Shown here piece after piece: positions 35,687 through 44,138 of a stretch of DNA of 64,000 nt. Source of the stretch: Hymenobacter sp. DG25B (GTDB lineage: Bacteria > Bacteroidota > Bacteroidia > Cytophagales > Hymenobacteraceae); assembly GCF_000801315.1 (NCBI RefSeq), contig NZ_CP010054.1, forward strand, positions 868,001 to 932,000, read 5' to 3'. Position 1 is the stretch's first letter; every line of letters starts with the position of its first letter. The translations under genes were made by a program, and so were the position numbers. The notes below the pieces were generated by a model that made no database searches, was not told the DNA's origin, and saw only the letters and a list, made by a program, of their open reading frames with translations.

Positions 35687-36697
35687 ATGCGCCCGTTGTT
35701 TCACTTTCTGCCGTGGCTGTGTGCCATAGGACTGCTGGCCGGCTGTAGCCGGGATACTTCCTCCTGTGAGCTTGACCCGGCCGTAGCGCGGGTAGAGGCC
35801 CCGGTACAGATGGAGGATCTGACGCGCCCGTTCTTCCAGATTAAGACGCCCGCCGACGCCAAACGTTTTCTGGCGGCCGAGCCCCTGTTTGCTACCCATT
35901 TCCTGCTGCGCCGCCAATACCCCTCAGACGACGTGCTGGCCCAGCGCCTGACGCAGTTGGCCACCAACGAAGGACTGCAGAAGCTGGGCCGCGAAACAGA
36001 AGCCGCCTTTAAGGATACCGCGGCCCTGCGGCGCCAATTGCAGCAGGCCTTCCAGCACGTGCGCTTCTACTTCCCCGATTTCCGGGTGCCGCCCGTCAAG
36101 ACCTTTGTAAGCGGCCTAAGCCAGGACGTATTCGTGAACGACAGCCTGCTGGTGCTGGGGCTCGACTTTTTTGTGGGCCCCAAGGCCAGCTACCGGCCCA
36201 ACGTGCCCGAGTACATTGTCCGCCGCTATACGCCGGAGCATTTGTTGCCTACCGTGATGCTGGCCGTATCCAGCAAATACAACCGCAAGCAGCTAACCAA
36301 CCAAACCATGCTGGCCGAAATGGTCCAGTTTGGCAAGGCGCTGTACTTCGCCGAAAAAATGCTGCCCTGCACCCCCGATTCCCTGCTGATTGGCTACACG
36401 GCCAAAGAAATAGAAGGTGTACAGTACAACGAAGGCAAAGTGTGGGGCCATTTCATTGAGAAAAACCTGCTGTACAATACCACGCCCTTCGTGATTCAGA
36501 AGTACGTAGGTGAGCGGCCCGACGTACCGGAAATCGACAAGACGGCGCCCGGCCGCATAGGAGCATGGGTTGGCTGGCAGATTGTGCGTAAGTATATGGC
36601 TGAAAACGCTAAGGTGACCTTGCCGCAGCTTATGGCCAACCGAGACGCGCAGCAGATCCTTAACCAGTCGCGCTACCGCCCGCAGAAGCGTAAGTAG
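35687..36697 (+). CDS. gldB: Gliding motility lipoprotein GldB
   Basis: 336 residues from the ATG at 35687 (a GTG seven codons earlier is possible). A signal peptide ends in LLAGC. The body has the GldB pattern: FFQIKTPADAKRFLAAEP, HVRFYFPDF, SQDVFVNDSLLVLGLDFFVG and GKVWGHFIEKNLLY. The fold resembles metallopeptidases without the HExxH zinc motif. By family it is an envelope lipoprotein needed for gliding and T9SS. In Flavobacterium gldC follows gldB; here a palindromic repeat and a glycosyltransferase follow instead. TAATTTCG, a variant -7 box, lies 38 bp upstream. Confidence 0.88.
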   Translation: MRPLFHFLPWLCAIGLLAGCSRDTSSCELDPAVARVEAPVQMEDLTRPFFQIKTPADAKRFLAAEPLFATHFLLRRQYPSDDVLAQRLTQLATNEGLQKLGRETEAAFKDTAALRRQLQQAFQHVRFYFPDFRVPPVKTFVSGLSQDVFVNDSLLVLGLDFFVGPKASYRPNVPEYIVRRYTPEHLLPTVMLAVSSKYNRKQLTNQTMLAEMVQFGKALYFAEKMLPCTPDSLLIGYTAKEIEGVQYNEGKVWGHFIEKNLLYNTTPFVIQKYVGERPDVPEIDKTAPGRIGAWVGWQIVRKYMAENAKVTLPQLMANRDAQQILNQSRYRPQKRK

Positions 36698-36712
36698 GCG
36701 GTAAGGAAGGTG

Positions 36713-36815
36713 TAGCGCGAAGCTCCAGCTTCGCGTACGAGCAACGCGAGTTCCCACGCGTCTGCATACGCCGGCTACTCGCTTCGCTCGTGCACGAATC
36801 TGGAGCTTCGCGCTA
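36713..36815. repeat. Palindromic intergenic repeat, family 2
   Basis: 103 bp with 29-bp terminal inverted arms and only a few mismatches (TAGCGCGAAGCTCCAG at the ends). Inner arms contain ACGAGCAACGCGAGT and ACTCGCTTCGCTCGT. Unrelated in sequence to family 1. It sits between gldB and a glycosyltransferase. Confidence 0.85.
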
Positions 36816-36847
36816 CTGTGGGCGCTACTGAATTCGCTACTGAATTT

Positions 36848-38053
36848 ATGCACATCCTCGTTTTCAGCCAGTACCACACCAATCCCGACTGCCCGGCCAC
36901 GAGCCGGCATTACTCCCTGCTGGCGCATATTGCCCGGTACCACCGCGTTACGCTCATTACCACCCGCACCTGGGAGCAACAGCGCCTGACGCAGGAGTTT
37001 CCGTGGCTACCGGAAGGCGTAGAGATGCGCGCCGCCGATATACCGTACCATAACCGCATGGGGCCGGCGCGGCGGGTACTGGCGTTTGGGCAGTACGTAG
37101 CCTACGCCTATCGGGAAGGGCTGAAAGTAGATAAGCCGGATGTTATCTGGGGCATTTCCACGCCGCTCACGGCCGCCTGGGTGGCGGCCCGGGTAGCGCG
37201 CCGGCGCCGGGTGCCGTGGGTATTTGAGGTGCAGGATTTGTGGCCATCTTTCCCCATTGCTATGGGGGCCGTACCTGCCGGCTGGGCCCGGCAACGGCTG
37301 TTTGCGCTGGAGAAAAGCCTGTACCAGAGCGCCGCCCATGTTCTGCCCCTCTCGCCGGATATGACGCGCTACGTTACCGATCTGGGAATACCGGCCGCCA
37401 AGGTAACTACCGTTCTCAATGGCACCGATCTGGACCTGGCTGCCCGCGCTACAGATGCAGCAGTGGCTGCGCTGCGCCAGGAGTATAGGTTGGAAGGCAA
37501 GCAGGTAGTGTTGTATGCCGGCACGTTTGGCCGAGCCAATGACATCCCGACCCTGGTAGCTGCCGCCGAGGAACTGGCGGCGCAGAATCCGGACATGTGC
37601 TGGCTGTTTATGGGCCTTGGCTACCACGAGCCGCTGATCCGGGAGGCAGCGGCGCGTTGCCCCGCTATTCGGCTGGTGCCGCCGCAGCCAAGGCATGCGG
37701 TATTCACGTGGTTTCGGTTGGCGGCAGTATCAGTAGTTTCGTTTCTGGAGATGCCTGTACTGGATGCCAATTCCCCCGCTAAATTCTACGACAGCCTCGC
37801 GGTAGGCACCCCGGTAATTGTAACCAACCAGGGCTGGACCAAGGCATTTGTAGAGCAGCACGGAGCCGGTTGGTTTGTACCGGCCGGGCAGCCTGATGCC
37901 CTGGCTACCAAGCTGCTGGAACTGCTTGCGCAGCCAGAAAAACTGCAGACAGCCGGCCAACGTGGTAAGCAGGCAGCCCGGCAATTATTTGACCGCCAGC
38001 AGATTGCTCACACGGTTAAGCAGGTGCTGGAAAAGGCGGCCACCCTGCGCTAA
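36848..38053 (+). CDS. Glycosyltransferase family 4 protein (WbuB-like)
   Basis: 401 residues from the ATG at 36848; a start at 36818 would lie at the repeat. GT-B fold: an N-terminal acceptor domain with FSQYHTNPDCPATSRHYSLL, then FEVQDLWPSFPI, and a C-terminal donor domain with VVLYAGTFGRANDIPTLVAAAEEL, a FLEMPVLDANSPAKFYDSLAVGTPVI stretch (ExxPP-like EX7E region) and a nucleotide-sugar site. Retaining GT4 enzymes of this type build lipopolysaccharide or exopolysaccharide. No other polysaccharide genes are adjacent. Confidence 0.88.
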   Translation: MHILVFSQYHTNPDCPATSRHYSLLAHIARYHRVTLITTRTWEQQRLTQEFPWLPEGVEMRAADIPYHNRMGPARRVLAFGQYVAYAYREGLKVDKPDVIWGISTPLTAAWVAARVARRRRVPWVFEVQDLWPSFPIAMGAVPAGWARQRLFALEKSLYQSAAHVLPLSPDMTRYVTDLGIPAAKVTTVLNGTDLDLAARATDAAVAALRQEYRLEGKQVVLYAGTFGRANDIPTLVAAAEELAAQNPDMCWLFMGLGYHEPLIREAAARCPAIRLVPPQPRHAVFTWFRLAAVSVVSFLEMPVLDANSPAKFYDSLAVGTPVIVTNQGWTKAFVEQHGAGWFVPAGQPDALATKLLELLAQPEKLQTAGQRGKQAARQLFDRQQIAHTVKQVLEKAATLR

Positions 38054-38106
38054 AGCGTTGTGCCGCTTAAAGCTACTTTTATACTAAGTTGTACTAACGG
38101 GCTGCT

Positions 38107-38811
38107 TTATTCGACGGTTCCCTCGTTTTCCAGCTGCTGAGCGGTGTTCAGTCCAAGCGCGGCAGTAGGCTTTACTACCTTCTGGTAATAGGCGCAAATG
38201 TCCGTGAGTGGACAGATGCCGCATTTAGGTTGGCGTGCCACGCAGATGTAGCGCCCGTGCAGGATCAGCCAGTGGTGTGCTTTGTTCACCAACTCTTCCG
38301 GAATATACCGCACCAGCTCTTTCTCTACGGCCAGCGGGGTAGTGGCCGTTTTGCTAACCAGGCCCAACCGATGCGACACCCGAAAGACGTGCGTATCCAC
38401 GGCCATAGCGGGCTGGTTGTAAATCACGGACATAACCACATTGGCCGTTTTGCGGCCCACGCCAGGCAGGCGCTGCAGATCTTCCAGCTGACTGGGTACC
38501 TCGGAATTGAAATCCTGCACCAGCAGGCGCCCCAGCCCGGCCAGGTGTTTGGCTTTGTTGTTGGGGTAGGAGACACTCCGAATGAAAGGGAAAATTTCCT
38601 CCACAGAGGCAGCCGCCAGATGCGCCGGCGTGGGGAACTGCTCAAAAAGAGCCGGCGTGACCAGGTTCACGCGTTTGTCAGTGCATTGGGCACTGAGCAC
38701 CACGGCCACAATCAGCTCGTACGGGCTGCAGTAGTGCAGCTCGGTTTCGGGGGCAGGAAAGTGGGTGGTGAAGTAGTCCAGAAAGCGGCGGTACCGCTCG
38801 GTCTTACGCAT
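38107..38811 (-). CDS. nth: Endonuclease III
   Basis: 234 residues. Helix-hairpin-helix LPGVGRKTANVV with the catalytic Lys, AVDTHVFRVSHRLGL with the catalytic Asp, and the [4Fe-4S] cluster C-x6-C-x2-C-x5-C in CVARQPKCGICPLTDIC. Removes oxidised pyrimidines and nicks AP sites. It is downstream of a sigma factor/partner pair on the same strand but separated by a terminator hairpin. Confidence 0.96.
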   Translation of the reverse strand: MRKTERYRRFLDYFTTHFPAPETELHYCSPYELIVAVVLSAQCTDKRVNLVTPALFEQFPTPAHLAAASVEEIFPFIRSVSYPNNKAKHLAGLGRLLVQDFNSEVPSQLEDLQRLPGVGRKTANVVMSVIYNQPAMAVDTHVFRVSHRLGLVSKTATTPLAVEKELVRYIPEELVNKAHHWLILHGRYICVARQPKCGICPLTDICAYYQKVVKPTAALGLNTAQQLENEGTVE

Positions 38812-38822
38812 AAAAAAAGAAA

Positions 38823-38845
38823 AGCCGCGCCCTTAGGACGCGGCT
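38823..38845 (-). terminator. Terminator between the sigma partner gene and nth
   Basis: AGCCGCG / CGCGGCT stem; on the minus strand it is followed by TTTTCTTTTTTT. The last codons of the upstream gene lie in the hairpin. Confidence 0.75.
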
Positions 38846-39063
38846 AAAAACGTACGCGAATACTGCAGAATAGATTGAGTTGTACCAGCACTGGGCGTGC
38901 TGCGCACGCCATCTAGCACCCGCTGGGCTAGCAACAGATCGGCGCACTGGCCCGCCAGTTCGGCATCGTGGGTCAGGGCTTGCTCCAGGCCGGCTTGCTC
39001 ATCAGCCGGCAATTCGTTGTACACGTACCGGAGCAGTTTCTCTTGGGTAAAGGTTTTGATCAT
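38833..39063 (-). CDS. Small protein partner of ECF sigma factor (anti-sigma-like)
   Basis: 76 residues: MIKTFTQEKLLRYVYNELPADEQAGLEQ, then an acidic helix and LLLAQRVLDGV. The start resembles the N-terminal cytoplasmic domain of Bacteroidota anti-sigma factors (L-x-Y-x-Y-x-E-L-x-x-x-E), but there is no membrane helix and no HxxxCxxC zinc motif. It overlaps the end of the sigma gene by 62 nt in another frame, which implies translational coupling. Sigma-binding is inference from position and the short helical motif. Confidence 0.75.
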   Translation of the reverse strand: MIKTFTQEKLLRYVYNELPADEQAGLEQALTHDAELAGQCADLLLAQRVLDGVRSTPSAGTTQSILQYSRTFLAAS

Positions 39064-39637
39064 AGAAGACAGGATGTGCGGCCATTTTCTTCCGCAGATT
39101 GATCAGCGCGTAGCGCATACGCCCCAGCGCCGTGTTGATGCTCACCCCTGTCGCGTCCGCAATTTCCTGAAAGCTCATGTCGCCGTAGTGGCGCATCACC
39201 AGCACTTCTTTCTGCGCGGCGGGCAGGTCTTGTATTAACTCCCGCAGCCGGCTATAGGTTTCTTCGCGGGTGAGGCTGGCCTCTACTCCTTCCTCGGCGT
39301 GCGAGAGAGAATTGAAAGCGTGGCTCGTGATGTCGAGGTTGAGCAGCGGGCTGCGCTTCTCCCGACGGAAGAAATCAATGGCCAGGTTGTGGGCAATACG
39401 GCCAATCCACGACGAGAACTTGCCCTCCTCGTTGTAGCGGCCACTTTTCATGGTATGGATAGCCTTGATAAAGGTGTCCTGTAGCAGATCCTCGGCTACG
39501 GCTTCGTCCCGCACGATTAACATAATCGTGGTAAAGACGCGGCTTTTGTGCCGGTTCAACAACAGTTCGAAGGCTTCTTCTTTTCCGTTGATATAGAGCG
39601 AAATCAACGCGGAGTCGCTCGGCTGCATGGTTTCCAT
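39002..39637 (-). CDS. RNA polymerase ECF sigma factor
   Basis: 211 residues from ATG (METMQPSDSALISLYINGKE); the open frame to 39736 overlaps the promoter box and is rejected. Region 2 is EDLLQDTFIKAIHTM with EGKFSSWIGRIAHNLAIDFFRREKR; region 4 is LPAAQKEVLVMRHYGDMSFQEIADATGVSINTALGRMRYA. By family it redirects RNA polymerase to a stress- or envelope-response regulon. The small downstream partner overlaps it by 62 nt. A full -33/-7 promoter lies at 39734-39764, so it is read by the housekeeping sigma. Confidence 0.92.
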   Translation of the reverse strand: METMQPSDSALISLYINGKEEAFELLLNRHKSRVFTTIMLIVRDEAVAEDLLQDTFIKAIHTMKSGRYNEEGKFSSWIGRIAHNLAIDFFRREKRSPLLNLDITSHAFNSLSHAEEGVEASLTREETYSRLRELIQDLPAAQKEVLVMRHYGDMSFQEIADATGVSINTALGRMRYALINLRKKMAAHPVFYDQNLYPRETAPVRVQRIAG

Positions 39638-39733
39638 AAAGGCTACGAATAAGGGAACGTAGAGCTTTAAGCCATATTGTGCAGCTAGAGGATAAAGAAG
39701 AAAATTAGGGGATTGGCGGAGATATCTCCTGAC

Positions 39734-39764
39734 CAAATGTAAAGAACCAATCGCCCAAACACAA
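39734..39764 (-). promoter_or_regulatory. Promoter of the ECF sigma gene
   Basis: Minus strand: TTG (39764-39762), 20-bp spacer, TACATTTG (39741-39734). Both elements fit the Bacteroidota consensus. The leader would be about 90 nt. Confidence 0.7.
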
Positions 39765-39877
39765 TGCCAGATAAGAATAAAAGCAGAAATTTTTCACATG
39801 TTCCTGAACCGGTGCAATTGTTCAGTTTTGCTTTCTATCAGCTTAAAATACTTAAAAATGGAATGGAAGCAAATAAA

Positions 39878-39900
39878 AAAGCCCGCTTAACGCGGGCTTT
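39878..39900 (-). terminator. Terminator after the DUF6799-like gene
   Basis: AAAGCCCGC / GCGGGCTTT stem with a 5-nt loop; T6 follows on the minus strand. Confidence 0.85.
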
Positions 39901-39920
39901 CCATTGTTGAGAGGGGCTGC

Positions 39921-40487
39921 TTATGGCTTGGCTGGAGGCGCCAGGGCATTGATCTGGGCATCTAAGCTGGCGGCTTCCGGGGAGGCGGGCACGGCCTGGG
40001 CGGTGCGCTGGGCGAGGCGGTCGGTGAGCTGCTCCAGCAAGGCGGCTTTGCGCTCCAGGCGCTGCAGGGCGGTTGCAGCCTCGGCGGGCACGGCATTGGG
40101 CAGGCTAATTACGGTGCCGGTGTAGCCGGTTACCATTTGATCCAGCTGCTGAATGGTGGCCGCGGTCAGCATATCATCACTCAGGCCCACAATCTCGCCC
40201 TGCATATTAATGGCGCGCCCATCGGGCAGCTGCTGGCGGGTGCCGTTAGTGGTTACCACATGGCCATCGGGGTAAACAGTGGTGCCGTTGGTTAGCTGGA
40301 AGGATGAAGTCAGGCGGGTGATTTTACCGCTTTGGATGCGCATCATTACTCCCTTGCGGCGAAAGGCGCCATCCTTCAGGGATACGCGCACGGCTTGCTG
40401 GCCCTGGGTGGTGGGTTGGGTTTGGGCGGAGGCAGCTGTGTTCAGGCAAAAAACTGCCAGAAAGCCAAGGATAGTAGTGCGTAGCAT
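39921..40487 (-). CDS. Secreted protein with DUF6799-like repeats
   Basis: 188 residues. Signal peptide ending ASAQ (about residue 22). Then VRVSLKDGAFRRKGVMMRIQSG, LTNGTTVYPDGHVVTTNGTR and LPDGRAINMQGEIV: short beta-hairpin repeats centred on DG/NG as in DUF6799 proteins of Cytophagales. The C-terminal 70 residues are helical and Ala-rich. Periplasmic or outer-surface; function unknown. Single gene with its own terminator. Confidence 0.75.
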   Translation of the reverse strand: MLRTTILGFLAVFCLNTAASAQTQPTTQGQQAVRVSLKDGAFRRKGVMMRIQSGKITRLTSSFQLTNGTTVYPDGHVVTTNGTRQQLPDGRAINMQGEIVGLSDDMLTAATIQQLDQMVTGYTGTVISLPNAVPAEAATALQRLERKAALLEQLTDRLAQRTAQAVPASPEAASLDAQINALAPPAKP

Positions 40488-40512
40488 AGGAAAGAGGAGG
40501 AACGGCGGACAA

Positions 40513-40543
40513 TAAAAAAAGCGAAATCAGGAGGATTTCGCTT
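40513..40543 (-). terminator. Terminator after the 135-residue unknown
   Basis: AAGCGAAATC / GATTTCGCTT stem, AGGAG loop, T7 on the minus strand. Confidence 0.85.
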
Positions 40544-40571
40544 AGTACGCAAACCAATAGAATAAGTCGAA

Positions 40572-40979
40572 TCAGGCGACTTGTTCCTGCTGACGGGTTT
40601 GGCTCAGCCACTCGGTTGCCTGCCGCTCATCGGTAAAAAGCCGGGCCAGGCAATGGCCCTGATCTTCCGCGAACCAGTCAGGCTGTAGCTGCAGCTGCTC
40701 CAGATGGTCGGGCGAGATGAAATAAGACAGGTAGATGCTGCCCTGCAGCTCCCGGGCCGCGTGCGGGAAGAAGGTCTGCTGCACCCACTGCACCAGCTCA
40801 GTGCTGACGGGGCCACGGCGGCGTAAGTCCAGCAGCCAGTAGCGCACTTTATGCAGCGTAGCCACCGACAGCAGCTCGTGATACCCCTGTTGTAGTTCTT
40901 CGGGCGTGGCTGCCCGCAGCCAGCGGGCCACCAGCACCGAGGTAGCAGGCTGATGCGTGAGGGCAAGAAAATCGACCAT
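40572..40979 (-). CDS. Hypothetical protein, STAS/SpoIIAA-like fold possible
   Basis: 135 residues, cytoplasmic, Leu/Gln/Trp-rich: VRYWLLDLRRRGPVSTELVQW looks like the LLDLR beta strand and helix of STAS or SpoIIAA-like domains, and LARLFTDERQATEWL closes the protein in the way those domains do. The family call is tentative. The single gene has a good terminator. No sensor kinase or phosphatase is adjacent to explain a regulatory role. Confidence 0.6.
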   Translation of the reverse strand: MVDFLALTHQPATSVLVARWLRAATPEELQQGYHELLSVATLHKVRYWLLDLRRRGPVSTELVQWVQQTFFPHAARELQGSIYLSYFISPDHLEQLQLQPDWFAEDQGHCLARLFTDERQATEWLSQTRQQEQVA

Positions 40980-41250
40980 AGCAAAGCGCAGTTAGCTGTA
41001 TCTGACAGGCCAGTGGGCAGAAAGGGCAGCAGCAGCACCCTATGCCAGAAGACATCGGTAAGAGAAGTGGCAGCTAGGTGGAGGGAGGCGGTGGCGCCGT
41101 GGTAGCGTCCTATAAGGAAGGGCAGGTGCCTGGAAAAGTGGCCGCACCGGCAGAGCAGGAAGAATAAGTCAATGATACACAGAATACTCAGCTATAGCAA
41201 GCCAGGCGAATAAGCGGCCCATATTCTGTACTTCTGCGGCGCGTTTGGGC

Positions 41251-41258
41251 TACCTTTG
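41251..41258 (+). promoter_or_regulatory. Putative -7 box of the MFS gene
   Basis: TACCTTTG, exact consensus, 20 bp before the ATG. Confidence 0.5.
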
Positions 41259-41278
41259 CCGGCTCTGCGAAAACCGTT

Positions 41279-42577
41279 ATGACATCTTCTCCCAGCTTTC
41301 CTCCAGCGCCCCGGCATGACCCCTATGCGGCCCTGCGCATTCCTGAGTTCCGGCGCCTGATTGGGGCCCGCGTGTGCCTGGTGGTAGCTACCCAAATGCA
41401 GGCGGTAGTAGTGGGCTGGCAGATCTATCAGCTTACCAAAGACCCCCTGGCGCTGGGCCTTATTGGCCTGGCCGAAGCCGTGCCCAGCATTGTGGTATCG
41501 TTATACGCCGGCCACCTGGCCGATTCTGTGCGCCGCAAGAATATTATTCTGGCCGCCGTGGTGGTGCTGCTGTTCTGTGCGGCGGCGTTGCTCTCCTTTA
41601 CCCGCCCGGAAGGCGCCGGCTGGCTGCTGCGCTATCATGCGCTGCCTTTATACGCCGTTATTTTTACCAGTGGGCTGGCGCGCGGTTTCCTGGGGCCGGC
41701 TTTGTTTTCCTTTATGCCCCAGCTGCTGCCCGACCGGGAGCGGCTGGCCAATGCCATAACCTGGAACAGCTCTACCTGGCAGGCTGCCGCCGTGCTGGGC
41801 CCGGCCATTGGTGGACTGGTGTATGCCAAGCTGGGTATTTCCGCCGCTTACCTCACCGATGTAGTGCTGACCACTCTTTCCCTGGCGCTCTTTCTGAGTA
41901 TTGCTGGGCGCCCGCTGCCGCCTATAGAAGGCCAGCGCCTGGGGCTAAAGGAAAGCGTGCTGAGCGGGGTGCAGTTCATCTTCCAAAACCAGATTGTACT
42001 GGCTGCCTTGTCGCTGGATCTGTTTGCCGTGCTGTTTGGTGGTGCGGTGGCGCTGCTGCCCATTTTTGCCGATGAGATTCTGCACACCGGCGCCGAGGGG
42101 CTGGGCTACCTGCGGGCCGCGCCGGCCGTAGGCTCCGTGCTGATGGCGGTGCTGCTGACGTACTTCCCGCTGCGCCGGCACGCCGGCCGCAAGCTCCTGT
42201 GGGCGGTGGCGGGCTTTGGCGTAGCTACTATTCTGTTTGCGCTATCCCGCAACTTCTGGCTGTCCCTGGTGCTGCTGTTCATGACGGGCATCTTCGATTC
42301 CGTGTCCGTGATTGTGCGCTCCACGCTGTTGCACACCTTCACGCCGGAGTACATGAAAGGGCGCGTTTCGGCGGTAAACAACATCTTTATTGGCTCTTCC
42401 AATGAAATCGGCGCCTTTGAGTCGGGAGCCACGGCGCGGCTGCTGGGCACGGTTACCTCGGTGGTGCTGGGCGGCACCATGACGCTGGTAGTGGTGGCCG
42501 TAACGGCCTGGCGCGCCAACCAGCTGCGCGTACTGGACTTATCTCCAAAACAGGAAACCGAGCCGGTGAAGGCCTGA
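41279..42577 (+). CDS. MFS transporter (EntS-like / transmembrane secretion effector family)
   Basis: 432 residues with about 12 hydrophobic helices. Early motif YAALRIPEFRRLIGARVCLVVATQMQ followed by WQIYQLTKDPLALGLIGLAEAVP and GHLADSVRRKNI (the MFS loop 2-3 motif) is characteristic of the EntS/MFS_3 group, whose known members export siderophores such as enterobactin. Substrate here is unknown; no siderophore synthesis genes are near. Single gene with promoter box and a very strong bidirectional terminator. Confidence 0.88.
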   Translation: MTSSPSFPPAPRHDPYAALRIPEFRRLIGARVCLVVATQMQAVVVGWQIYQLTKDPLALGLIGLAEAVPSIVVSLYAGHLADSVRRKNIILAAVVVLLFCAAALLSFTRPEGAGWLLRYHALPLYAVIFTSGLARGFLGPALFSFMPQLLPDRERLANAITWNSSTWQAAAVLGPAIGGLVYAKLGISAAYLTDVVLTTLSLALFLSIAGRPLPPIEGQRLGLKESVLSGVQFIFQNQIVLAALSLDLFAVLFGGAVALLPIFADEILHTGAEGLGYLRAAPAVGSVLMAVLLTYFPLRRHAGRKLLWAVAGFGVATILFALSRNFWLSLVLLFMTGIFDSVSVIVRSTLLHTFTPEYMKGRVSAVNNIFIGSSNEIGAFESGATARLLGTVTSVVLGGTMTLVVVAVTAWRANQLRVLDLSPKQETEPVKA

Positions 42578-42600
42578 TCAGGGCGAAAGTAAACGCCCTT

Positions 42601-42653
42601 AAAACCGAAATGCTCCGGTAGCCTGACTGGCTACCGGAGCATTTCGGTTTTTT
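42601..42653. terminator. Bidirectional terminator after the MFS gene
   Basis: Perfect 23-bp stem (starts AAAACCGAAATGCTCC), 5-nt loop, T6 end, between convergent genes. Confidence 0.92.
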
Positions 42654-42665
42654 AACTCTTTTAAC

Positions 42666-44138
42666 TTACCGGCTGGCAGTTTTATCGGTAGCTGGCTTAC
42701 GTAGCGGTGCCGCCAGCTTAGCTTTAATAGGGGCTGTGAAGGAGGTTCTGGTTTTGGTGCGGTTTTTCAGCCATACATCTATGGTAGCCAAAGCCTTGGG
42801 GGCAAAAACCGGCTGTTGCTCGTTATTAATTAGCGCCCATTCGTTGCGGTCGGGCTGGAACAGGTGGTTTACGCCGGGCAGCTTTACAATGGTGACTTTG
42901 CGGCTGTTGCGGAGGCCTTTGTGCAAGAGCGAAAGATTTTTGTTGGCCATTACCTGTAGGTCGGCGGTGCCGTTCATGGCCAGCACGGGGCATTTCACGG
43001 CGGGGAGCTTGGCGCTTGGGTTGAAGTCCAGGTAGTAGCGGTACCAGGGCGAGGTCAGTTGGTCTACGCGGGCCTGCACCATGGTAAACGCCAGGTCGTT
43101 GTTAATCTGGCGCAGCAACACGCCCAGTTTAGCGCGAGCCAGCTTATTGTCGGGGTTCTGGCGAATTACATTTACCATCTGATTATCCAGGGCCAGGGCC
43201 GATTTCACCTGGTTGGCATTAGCGCCAATCAGGCGCAGAATTTCTACCTGCTGCTGCTGCATCACGGCGTGGCCACTTTGCCCGGAGCCCGCCAGGGAGA
43301 CTATAAAATCGGGGCCTTTGGGCTGCGCGGCGGCCAGGAGCGCAATGTTGGCGCCCTCGCCATGCCCAATCAAACCCACCTGGTTTTTCTTTACCCGATA
43401 GTGCGCCCGCAGGAAACCCATAGCGGCCTGCGCATCGGTCACCAGGTCGGCGGTGGTGGCGGCGTAGTATTTGCCGTTTGATTTGCCCACGCCCCGGTCA
43501 TCGTAGCGCAACACGGCAAAGCCCCGGCGCGTGAGGTAGTCGGCCAGAATAGCAAACATGCGGTATTGCTCCTGGGAAGCGTCGCGGTCCTGCGCGCCCA
43601 GGTCCGATACCAAGGCCACAGCGGGGAAAGGGCCGGCCCCGTTGGGCATGGTTAGGGTAGCACCCAGGCGCAGTTTAAACGGCTTGTTGGGCACAATCAC
43701 TTCCTCGCGCCGGTAAGGCGGCGCCGCGTTGAAAGTAGCGTTCAGAATAGAAGTGGAAATACGCTTGAGTACCAGTGGGCTGGTAATGCCCGGCTGTTGC
43801 CAGGTGCCCGTCATAGCCGTGCCCGCAGTATTCAGCTTGCCCGTGAAGCGGCTGCCGGCCTGGTCAATCTTCAGCAGCACATCCTGGTTGGTTAAGGATG
43901 CCTGCATAGGCATGCGGCTGATTTTCTGCTTGGGAATATCCAGCGCCGCATAATAGCCCCCGGTGGAGAGCGGCACAATGGTCACAATCATCTCCATCTC
44001 TGTGCCGCCTACTTTCAGCATCCCCGACCATTGGCCGTTGAGCTTTTGGTCTTCGGGCCCGGCCAACAAAATACCCGGCAGGAGAATCAACAGCACAAAG
44101 GCACAGAACCTGCGCAGGGCGAGTAAGCTTGTATTCAT
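42666..44138 (-). CDS. Secreted alpha/beta hydrolase-like protein lacking the nucleophile Ser
   Basis: 490 residues. A signal peptide (FVLLILLPGILLAG) precedes an N-terminal beta domain (about 30-135, GQWSGMLKVGG) and an alpha/beta hydrolase domain: LVSDLGAQDRDAS oxyanion region, RYDDRGVGKSNG, and the nucleophile elbow, which reads IGHGEGA instead of IGHSEGG, so Gly260 replaces Ser. The triad Asp (MNGTADLQV) and His (GVNHLF) are kept. The paralog at 44446 has the normal Ser. Either a dead or repurposed esterase-like protein. Confidence 0.82.
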   Translation of the reverse strand: MNTSLLALRRFCAFVLLILLPGILLAGPEDQKLNGQWSGMLKVGGTEMEMIVTIVPLSTGGYYAALDIPKQKISRMPMQASLTNQDVLLKIDQAGSRFTGKLNTAGTAMTGTWQQPGITSPLVLKRISTSILNATFNAAPPYRREEVIVPNKPFKLRLGATLTMPNGAGPFPAVALVSDLGAQDRDASQEQYRMFAILADYLTRRGFAVLRYDDRGVGKSNGKYYAATTADLVTDAQAAMGFLRAHYRVKKNQVGLIGHGEGANIALLAAAQPKGPDFIVSLAGSGQSGHAVMQQQQVEILRLIGANANQVKSALALDNQMVNVIRQNPDNKLARAKLGVLLRQINNDLAFTMVQARVDQLTSPWYRYYLDFNPSAKLPAVKCPVLAMNGTADLQVMANKNLSLLHKGLRNSRKVTIVKLPGVNHLFQPDRNEWALINNEQQPVFAPKALATIDVWLKNRTKTRTSFTAPIKAKLAAPLRKPATDKTASR

